64,000 bases of DNA, taken from Trichodesmium erythraeum GBRTRLIN201 (GTDB taxonomy: Bacteria > Cyanobacteriota > Cyanobacteriia > Cyanobacteriales > Microcoleaceae). The DNA lies in the NCBI GenBank assembly GCA_018457135.1, contig JAGGDU010000205.1:28349-92348 (forward strand). Direction: 5' to 3'. The position numbers were made by a program, and so were the translations under genes. This document shows, in pieces, positions 57,814 to 64,000 of this stretch. The notes below the pieces were generated by a model, which had not been told where the DNA came from, searched no databases, and saw nothing but the letters and a program-made list of their open reading frames with translations. Position 1 is the first letter of the stretch. Each line of letters opens with the position of its first letter.

Positions 57814-58995
57814 ATGATTTTAAAGCTTAAAAGTCAACATAGAAAATTATTAACTCAAACTGGCATAATAGTAGTGATAGCTGTAATCTTTGCTATCATA
57901 ATGCCATTAGCTTTATCAGGATTTAGACTAAAATTATTAGGGCGTTTTCTCTCTCTAACAATTGTAGCTTTAGGTATAGATTTAATATGGGGTTATACTG
58001 GTTTATTAAGTTTAGGTCATGGCATATTTTTTGCACTAGGAGGTTATGCTTTAGCAATGCACCTAAAACTACAATTACCAGAAGGAGAATTACCAGAATT
58101 TTTTACTCTTTATGGTGTAGAAAAACTTCCTATATTTTGGCAGCCTTTTCACTCATTTCCTCTAACAATTTTAGCAATTATAATTATTCCGGCTGTCACT
58201 GCGGCAATTCTCGGTTATCTAGTATTTAAAAATCGGATTAAAGGAGTTTACTTTTCTATTATTACTCAAGCAGCTTTACTAGTATTTTTTAACTTCTTCA
58301 ACGGTCAACAAAAACTAATTAATGGTACAAACGGTTTAAAAACAGATATAGAAAAATTTTTCGGTATTTTAGCAGGATCAGAACAAGCACAATTAATATT
58401 TTATGAAGTGACAATTATTAGTGTTATTATTATTTATTTGATTTGTCGTTGGCTAACCAGTGGTAGGTTTGGTCGCCTATTAATTGCTATTAGAGATGAT
58501 GAAACTAGGGTAAGATTTTCTGGATATAATCCCACCCAATTTAAAGTTTTAGTATTTGCTATTTCCGGTGCTATTGCCGGAATTTCTGGAGCATTATATA
58601 CAGTTCAAAGTGGTATTGTTACCCCTAGTTATATGGAAGTAGCTTTTTCAATTGAAATGGTTATTTGGGTAGCTGTGGGAGGTAGAGGAACTTTAGTTGG
58701 TGCAATTATTGCCACATTATTAGTTAATTTTGGGCGTACTTTTTTAAGTGAAAAATTTCCGGAAATATGGTTATTTTTTCAAGGAGTATTATTTTTATTA
58801 GTTGTGACAATATTACCTAATGGAATTGTTGGTTGGTGGCAAGAATATGGTTGGTTAAAGTTGCGATCGCTTCTTGGTTACTCTCAGTCAATTATGACCT
58901 ACCCTAATATAGATAAAAATCCAGAAGTTCAGGTAGAAAGGGAAGAAGTAGAAAAACAACAATTAGGTTCAGATGAGGTAAAAAAGAAGTGGTAG
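57814..58995 (+). CDS. urtC: Urea ABC transporter permease UrtC
   Basis: 393 residues from the ATG at 57814 (MILKLKSQHRKLLTQTGIIV). It is a LivM-type permease with about ten membrane helices. Landmarks are DLIWGYTGLLSLGHGIFFAL (~50-70), FGRLLIAIRDDETRVRFSGY (coupling loop) and SFSIEMVIWVAVGGRGTLVG-like AFSIEMVIWVAVGGRGTLVG. The C-terminal ~25 residues are charged (EVQVEREEVEKQQLGSDEVK) and cytoplasmic. It forms the membrane channel with UrtB. Its stop overlaps the urtD start by 7 bases, so urtC and urtD are translationally coupled. Confidence 0.94.
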   Translation: MILKLKSQHRKLLTQTGIIVVIAVIFAIIMPLALSGFRLKLLGRFLSLTIVALGIDLIWGYTGLLSLGHGIFFALGGYALAMHLKLQLPEGELPEFFTLYGVEKLPIFWQPFHSFPLTILAIIIIPAVTAAILGYLVFKNRIKGVYFSIITQAALLVFFNFFNGQQKLINGTNGLKTDIEKFFGILAGSEQAQLIFYEVTIISVIIIYLICRWLTSGRFGRLLIAIRDDETRVRFSGYNPTQFKVLVFAISGAIAGISGALYTVQSGIVTPSYMEVAFSIEMVIWVAVGGRGTLVGAIIATLLVNFGRTFLSEKFPEIWLFFQGVLFLLVVTILPNGIVGWWQEYGWLKLRSLLGYSQSIMTYPNIDKNPEVQVEREEVEKQQLGSDEVKKKW

Positions 58996-59762
58996 AAAAA
59001 ATTTTAGAAATTCAAAATTTAACTGTTATTTTTGATAATTTTAAGGCTCTGAATAAACTAAATTTTACCATGGATACTGGTGAATTACGATTTATTATTG
59101 GTCCGAATGGAGCCGGAAAAACTACTTTTTTAGATGTGATTACTGGTCAAGTTAAACCAACAACAGGAAAAGTATTATTTAGAGGTAAAAATTTAATTAA
59201 AATTCCAGAATATAAAAGAGCTTGTATGGGAATTGGGCGTAAGTTTCAAACACCCAGAGTATATCTGAATTTAACTGTTAGAGAAAACTTAGATTTAGTT
59301 ATTAATCGTCATAAAGGAGTAATTGCTACTTTATTTCGTAAAATTCCGGCAGCAGAAATTAGAAGTGTAGCTGGTTTATTGGAAACAATAGGTTTAATTG
59401 GAAGAGCAAATATTAAGGCTGCTTTTTTATCTCATGGTGAAAAACAACGTTTAGAAATAGGTATGTTAGTTGCTCAATCTCCTGACCTATTATTAATAGA
59501 TGAACCTGTTGCTGGTTTGACTGATGAAGAAACAGAAAATATTGGTTCTATTTTGTTAAATTTGGCTTCTAGTCATTCAATTATTGTGATTGAACATGAT
59601 ATGGAATTTGTGCGTCAAATAGCCGAAAAAGTAACTGTTTTACATCAAGGCTCTGTACTTTGTGAGGGAACTATGGATGAGGTACAAAATGATCCCAGGG
59701 TTATAGAAGTTTATTTAGGGCTGACATCCTCTCCGGCTATTAGTCACAGAGAGTCCTACTGA
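58989..59762 (+). CDS. urtD: Urea ABC transporter ATPase UrtD
   Basis: 257 residues from a GTG start overlapping urtC. It is a LivG-type ATPase: Walker A GPNGAGKTTFLDVITGQ, Q-loop GIGRKFQTPRVYLNLTVREN, an ABC signature variant LSHGEKQRLEIGMLVAQSPD, Walker B LLLIDEPVAGLTDEE and the H-loop IVIEHDMEFVRQIAE. LSHGEKQ is normal for UrtD. It energises urea uptake with UrtE. The C-terminal tail after VIEVYLG is SSPAISHRESY-like and the gene stops three bases before a TnpB fragment on the other strand, so the last residues may have been altered by that insertion. Confidence 0.94.
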   Translation: MVEKILEIQNLTVIFDNFKALNKLNFTMDTGELRFIIGPNGAGKTTFLDVITGQVKPTTGKVLFRGKNLIKIPEYKRACMGIGRKFQTPRVYLNLTVRENLDLVINRHKGVIATLFRKIPAAEIRSVAGLLETIGLIGRANIKAAFLSHGEKQRLEIGMLVAQSPDLLLIDEPVAGLTDEETENIGSILLNLASSHSIIVIEHDMEFVRQIAEKVTVLHQGSVLCEGTMDEVQNDPRVIEVYLGLTSSPAISHRESY

Positions 59763-59764
59763 GC

Positions 59765-60076
59765 CTAAGCTTTTAGGGGGTTTAAGGCTTCATTCGCTGC
59801 TGGACCCACCTCTGTTGCTACCCTCCCAACGAGGGGATGGGAATGGGCTACCCTAGCCTGGTTTGTCCGTTTTTTGTCTGGTGACTGCCCGGCCGTGACT
59901 AATAATTTATTGTTGTATTTTCTGCAGTGGTCGTATTTGGTACCATAATGAGGACATTCCCATTGATGAATTGATAAATCTAATTTTCCTCCTTTAAAGC
60001 CACAATTTGAGTCAACTTGAGATGTGGGCTCCCGACGACTAATTACTCTGAAATCACGATCATATTTTGATGCCTT
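59765..60076 (-). pseudogene. TnpB (IS605/IS200-type) C-terminal fragment
   Basis: The minus strand from about 60076 reads KASKYDRDFRVISRREPTSQ, then VDSNCGFKGGKLDLSIHQWE, CPHYGTKYDH, and on to ANEALNPLKA and TAG at 59765. The order matches the TnpB C-terminal zinc ribbon ('CxxCG....L.......W.CP.CGT.HDRD.NA'), but two of four Cys are lost and the RuvC part is gone. It sits between urtD and urtE. It is an inactive remnant, less AT-rich than its flanks. Confidence 0.78.
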
Positions 60077-60204
60077 TTGAGTTTATAAAATCTTAATACA
60101 TAACTTCTGTGAAACGGTATTATAATTTAGGTGGCCAAGAGTTAGGGTTAAATTTTGTAGCACTTTATTATAGACTAAAATAAGAAATTAAAAAAATAAA
60201 AAAA

Positions 60205-60957
60205 ATGAATGTTGATATCCAGAATAAAACTGAGAAAAATCAGCTGAATTATTTCGCCCTACAAATATCCGATTTAAATGTATTTTATGGAGAAAGTCAT
60301 ATTCTGCGTCATGTTGATTTAAGTGTAAAACAGGGGGAAATGGTATGTTTAATTGGTAGAAATGGAGTGGGTAAAACAACATTATTAAAAACATTAATGG
60401 GATTAATAAAACCACGGAAAGGAACAATTAAATTATGGGGTAAAGGTATTGCTAAACTGACAACGGACCAACGGGCTCGTTTAGGTATTGGTTATGTACC
60501 CCAAGGTAGAGAAATTATACCCAGATTGACAGTAAAAGAAAATTTATTGTTAGGTTTAGAAGCTAGAAAAAAAGGTAGAAAAAGAAAGGATGAAATACCT
60601 GAAGAAATATTTGAATTGTTTCCTACTCTGAAAACAATGTTATTTAGAATGGGAGGAAACTTGAGTGGAGGTCAACAACAACAACTAGCGATCGCTCGTG
60701 CATTGATGGGTAAACCAAACTTACTTTTGTTAGATGAACCAACTGAAGGTATTCAACCCTCTATTATTTTAGAGATAGAAACTGCACTCAGAAATATTAT
60801 TGAAAGTAGAAATATTTCTGTTCTCTTGGTAGAACAACATCTCCATTTTGTACGGAAAGCAAACCGATACTATGCAATGCAGAAGGGAGGAATTGTTGCA
60901 TCAGGAAATACCACGGAACTAACTCAAGAGGTGATCCAAAGATTTTTAGCAGTTTAG
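60205..60957 (+). CDS. urtE: Urea ABC transporter ATPase UrtE
   Basis: 250 residues, slightly longer than typical because of an N-terminal extension of ~20 residues before LQISDLNVFYGESHILRHVD. It is a LivF-type ATPase: Walker A GRNGVGKTTLLKTLMG, Q-loop GIGYVPQGREIIPRLTVKEN, signature LSGGQQQQLAIARALMGKPN, Walker B LLLLDEPTEGIQPSI and switch VLLVEQHLHFV. It is separated from urtD by 442 bases that include the TnpB fragment, so it may need its own promoter. A GCGATCGC site lies inside the signature region. Confidence 0.94.
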   Translation: MNVDIQNKTEKNQLNYFALQISDLNVFYGESHILRHVDLSVKQGEMVCLIGRNGVGKTTLLKTLMGLIKPRKGTIKLWGKGIAKLTTDQRARLGIGYVPQGREIIPRLTVKENLLLGLEARKKGRKRKDEIPEEIFELFPTLKTMLFRMGGNLSGGQQQQLAIARALMGKPNLLLLDEPTEGIQPSIILEIETALRNIIESRNISVLLVEQHLHFVRKANRYYAMQKGGIVASGNTTELTQEVIQRFLAV

Positions 60958-61037
60958 TTTGTAAAGGAATTTAGGTGACTAGAATTAATTTAATCAATTT
61001 ATATCATGCCACTCCTAAACTTATGTGGAAAAAAAAT

Positions 61038-61180
61038 AGAGTTGTTGGGAATTAAGCTAAAAAGATAGCTCAAACCTAAATTAAGTCAATATTGATAGCG
61101 TTTTTCCGAACCTGAAATTCTGAAAATTTTATATAGTAAGTTTTTGAGCATTATTTAATTTTCCCACACCCAAAAACTCT
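61038..61180 (-). mobile_element. MITE family A, copy 3 (inverted)
   Basis: A 143-base element with ends AGAGTTGTTGGGAATTAAGC and, inverted, AGAGTTTTTGGGTGTGGGAA. Its centre matches the copies at 21163 and 23683 in reverse orientation (TTTTATATAGTAAGTTTTTGAGCATT). It lies between urtE and the lipoprotein gene. Confidence 0.8.
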
Positions 61181-61226
61181 AAGATAGAAAATAAAACTAA
61201 CAGTAGTAGATGGAATTCTAATTAAT

Positions 61227-62813
61227 TTGCTTCAACGTTTTACAGTAACCATAACTTTGCTCACCCTAACTGTTGGATGTATGTCGACTCAACAGTTTAA
61301 AAACAAAATATCTCCCACCTTAGAGAAAAACCCGATCTTAATTAATAATTGTCATTTAACTTCACACACAGAAAATAACTCCCAAACTTTTCTCGTTTCT
61401 CAAAACTCTAATTCTAGTCAACAATGTGCTTCCATTGACCCTTTTAGTCAAGCAATTAGGTTTGCTACAAAAGCCGCAAACTTAGCTCAATATGCAAGAA
61501 CCAAACAACAATGGGATAGAGTAGCACAAGAGTGGGTGCAAGCAGTAGCTTGGATGCAAGCAGTGCCCCCAGAAAACCCTAGACGTGTTTTTGCTGAGAA
61601 AAAAGTTGCTGAGTATATGAGAAACCTAGCTTATTCTCAACAACAAGCGGCTTCTGCTCCCTCTAAATTTAACCCTGTTTCTTTCAATAGTAATATTCTT
61701 GATATCCAGTTAAAACTTTATTTATCTTACATTGCCACTATCGGTGTACCAGATGTTTTAATTGTTGGGAGTTCCCGTGCTTTACATGGGGTCGCCCCCC
61801 AACAACTACAACAATATTTAATGGCTAAAGGTTATCCTCGGTTAAATATATTTAATTTTGGTATTAATGGGGCTACAGCTCAAGTAGTTGACTTTCAACT
61901 CCGACAACTTTTAAGCACTAACCAACTGCCAAAATTAATTATCTGGGCTGATGGAGTACGAGCTTTTAATAGTGGGCGAGTGGATCGAACTTATAATTCA
62001 ATTATTGCTTCTGAGGGTAGAAGACTATTGCTTTCTGGCATTCGTCCCGAGTTACCTCAAGCTCAATCTAATTTTGCTTCTACCTGTTATCAGTTTCCTC
62101 AACCCTATAACGTATTTTCACCCAGTACCAATTTTCCTTGGGATACATCGGTAGGGGAGACAATAGAGGTTAAGGATAGCCATATTAAATTAGGTAATTA
62201 TATAAAATATTTCTATGAACCCATTGAAGTTCCCCATAACAGGTTTTCAAACCTTTATACTCCCGTTCCCAAATCAGTATTTTTGGAAAGGCCTATTAGG
62301 GAAAATTCCTCAAACTCAACCTCTTATACCCAAAACTATACTCTACCTGTACAAACAGTAGCGATCGCCAATGCTGCTAATGCCATTAACGCTAATGGTT
62401 TTCTGGCAATAGATAGACAATTTAATCCTTCCTATTATTATCGACAACGACCTTATGTAGCAGGTCTTTACGATGGTGACTATGCCAGTTTTTATCTTGG
62501 AGGTACTCAAGGAGCAGCTTTAAATTCCCTTGTTAACTTTACTAAATCTCGAAATATTCCTTTAGTATTTGTTAACTTACCTCTATCTGATAGTTATTTA
62601 GACTCTGTACGTTGGTCCGCTGAAAAAGAATTTGATTCGTGGATGCAACGTAAAGCGAGAGAAAATGGCTTTAGGTTTCTGAACTTTAATTTATATCAGC
62701 CTCAACTAGCCAAAAATGAATACTTCTTTGATCCCAGTCATTTAAACCGTTATGGTGCTGGTGCTGTAGCTCGTTATCTTGCTGTCAGTGCTGAAATTGC
62801 TTGGCCACGTTGA
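61227..62813 (+). CDS. Lipoprotein-like SGNH/DUF1574-type protein
   Basis: 528 residues from a TTG start. The first 18 residues, MLQRFTVTITLLTLTVGC, form a lipoprotein signal with LTVGC as lipobox. A Gln/Asn-rich linker and a helical segment FSQAIRFATKAANLAQYART (~75-130) follow. The C-terminal ~370 residues have an SGNH-hydrolase-like layout: VLIVGSSRALHGVAPQQLQQ (Ser block, GSSR), FNFGINGATAQVVDFQLR (Gly/Asn block), and FFDPSHLNRYGAGAVARYL with the Asp-x-x-His pair. DUF1574 proteins of this kind are common in cyanobacteria and often linked to polysaccharide acylation; no MBOAT partner is visible here. It stands alone downstream of MITE copy A3. Confidence 0.78.
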   Translation: MLQRFTVTITLLTLTVGCMSTQQFKNKISPTLEKNPILINNCHLTSHTENNSQTFLVSQNSNSSQQCASIDPFSQAIRFATKAANLAQYARTKQQWDRVAQEWVQAVAWMQAVPPENPRRVFAEKKVAEYMRNLAYSQQQAASAPSKFNPVSFNSNILDIQLKLYLSYIATIGVPDVLIVGSSRALHGVAPQQLQQYLMAKGYPRLNIFNFGINGATAQVVDFQLRQLLSTNQLPKLIIWADGVRAFNSGRVDRTYNSIIASEGRRLLLSGIRPELPQAQSNFASTCYQFPQPYNVFSPSTNFPWDTSVGETIEVKDSHIKLGNYIKYFYEPIEVPHNRFSNLYTPVPKSVFLERPIRENSSNSTSYTQNYTLPVQTVAIANAANAINANGFLAIDRQFNPSYYYRQRPYVAGLYDGDYASFYLGGTQGAALNSLVNFTKSRNIPLVFVNLPLSDSYLDSVRWSAEKEFDSWMQRKARENGFRFLNFNLYQPQLAKNEYFFDPSHLNRYGAGAVARYLAVSAEIAWPR

Positions 62814-64000
62814 ATAAATCATAACTCACCGTTAGTCTATATATCAAACCTAAAATTGTATATATCGTCCCAAACTCAGCCTGAATAGCAGTTAGATGAA
62901 CTTCAAATTATGTATATGCTAATTTAGCTTTTAAATTTTCTTTTACATCTTTTTCCAATGCTTTTTAATCTAATTTTATTGAACGGCATTGTACCTTAAT
63001 TGTTTCCAATTTTAGGCGAAAAAACCATCTATATAATAATGGTATTCCTACCCCAAATATATAAGAAAATTATCTAATTTTACCACTATTTTCCACCAAA
63101 ATAAAAATTCTTACTTTTTGTCTGAAGTCTAAACTGTAAAGCCTGATTGAAAATAGTTTCTAGTTTACTTGATTTTATTATACTCAATTTTTATCTCAAT
63201 CTTAATTAAAACGACTATACTTTCTAGCATATAGAAAAAATCCTTCCATAGTTCTATTTTTTACCATCATTGCAACCAACTTTAGTACCTTTGCTTTTCG
63301 TTTATTTTCTGGTGCTAGTTATCCCATTAGTATAAGTTATTATCCAATAATAAGACTTAGTACTACCCTCGTTAGAATTACATTTTATTTTATCGGTTAT
63401 AAAGTTTAGCTTTTAGGTAAAGAAAAAAGTTGAATTACTCATACACGAATTAATCGCAAATAGCCTCCCCAGTCAACCAATAAAACTAATATTTTTAGCT
63501 GTGATGGTAATTTTTACCATACCTTACTTAACCTTAAAATCGGGTTATATCATCGAAGTTTACCCAAATGTTTATCAGGCTTTATACTGCGAAAACTGCT
63601 AATTGCCTCAGTGTTTATACTAGTTTATAATCATTAATTACTACCATAATATTTATTTGCCCCGTTTTAAATTGCCAACGTAAAAAAAGGTAAAAATCAA
63701 ATAATAGTGGGAAAAATAGAGACAATGGAGTATTTAAATTAAGTTTATGAAAAGTAAATTAATCACACTAGTCTATTCAATACTTATTCTATAAGCCTAA
63801 TAAATCAAGAGTAGAAGATCATAAAACCTAAGCTATTTTTATCCAAAAAGAATATTTAAACAATTATTATCAAGACTTTCCCATGCATATTAAATTAAGT
63901 CTACACTATATGTAAGAGTGCTTCATGTTTAGATAGGTAGGGCTAGCTATTAAACACCAACTAAAGACAGTAGTTATGGTTCAGTTATGACTAAACATAT
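62814..64000. other. 1.19 kb terminal spacer, no clear gene
   Basis: No ATG-initiated gene. On the plus strand, open but start-less stretches at about 63213-63410 (LAYRKNPSIVLFFTIIATNF then STFAFRLFSGASYPISIS) and 63430-63603 (KLIFLAVMVIFTIPYLTLKS then GYIIEVYPNVYQALYCENC) look like pieces of a membrane protein. They may be a decayed gene, or chance in AT-rich DNA. Confidence 0.4.

Noticed and set aside
1..64000. CRISPR arrays, rRNA and tRNA genes
   Set aside because: No regularly spaced direct repeats and no rRNA or tRNA-like sequences were seen on either strand.

Overview
The window looks like chromosome of a filamentous, non-heterocystous, AT-rich marine cyanobacterium of the Trichodesmium/Okeania type. 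Supporting signs are a hetZ-patU pair, solanesyl diphosphate synthase, an acyl-lipid desaturase of the DesA type, a urea ABC transporter (urtABCDE), cobN, scattered HIP1-like GCGATCGC sites, many conserved cyanobacterial proteins of unknown function, and unusually long gene-poor stretches filled with decayed transposons. The genus is inferred from sequence recognition only; no database was searched.

Layout. 1-3.1 kb: partial patU overlapping hetZ, a divergent conserved small gene, and sds. 3.1-8.7 kb: a gene desert with IS630-like and IS1-like transposase relics, a strong hairpin and one possible small membrane peptide. 8.7-11.1 kb: a membrane transglutaminase-fold protein that appears to have lost its catalytic Cys and His. 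11.1-15.9 kb: a mobile-element graveyard containing an IS630 relic between two ~225-245 bp inverted arms and a decayed IS701-type transposase. 15.9-22.2 kb: a minus-strand set of winged-helix-like protein, P-loop ATPase and Fe-S RecB/Cas4-like protein. It is divergent from a ParB-like pseudogene split by a MITE and from a Rho-N/SAP-like protein. 22.5-28.5 kb: polysaccharide genes (GT2, pyruvyl transferase, GT4) and a membrane protein. 29.5-32 kb: a two-gene operon of a nuclease-ParA fusion and a ParB-like coiled-coil protein. 32.5-41.7 kb: desA, thrC, a YihY/BrkB family gene and small conserved genes. 42-45.2 kb: a DUF262 - AAA/DUF3696 - unknown trio whose ATPase gene carries two in-frame stops and a damaged Walker A. 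45.7-53 kb: a GHL10-like secreted protein with a duplicated relic leader, cobN and a broken Uma2 gene. 53.6-61 kb: urtA, urtB, urtC, urtD and urtE, spread apart by long spacers and a TnpB fragment. 61.2-62.8 kb: a lipoprotein-like SGNH/DUF1574-type protein, followed by 1.2 kb without a clear gene.

The best candidates for something undescribed are (a) the Fe-S RecB-like / ATPase / winged-helix set, whose nuclease core appears catalytically degenerate while its four Cys are kept; (b) the fusion of an intact HsdR-N-like PD-(D/E)XK domain to ParA, translationally coupled to a ParB-like partner; and (c) the DUF262-DUF3696 trio, apparently caught in decay. Around them are at least three small MITE families with several copies in this window, one of which has inserted into a coding sequence.
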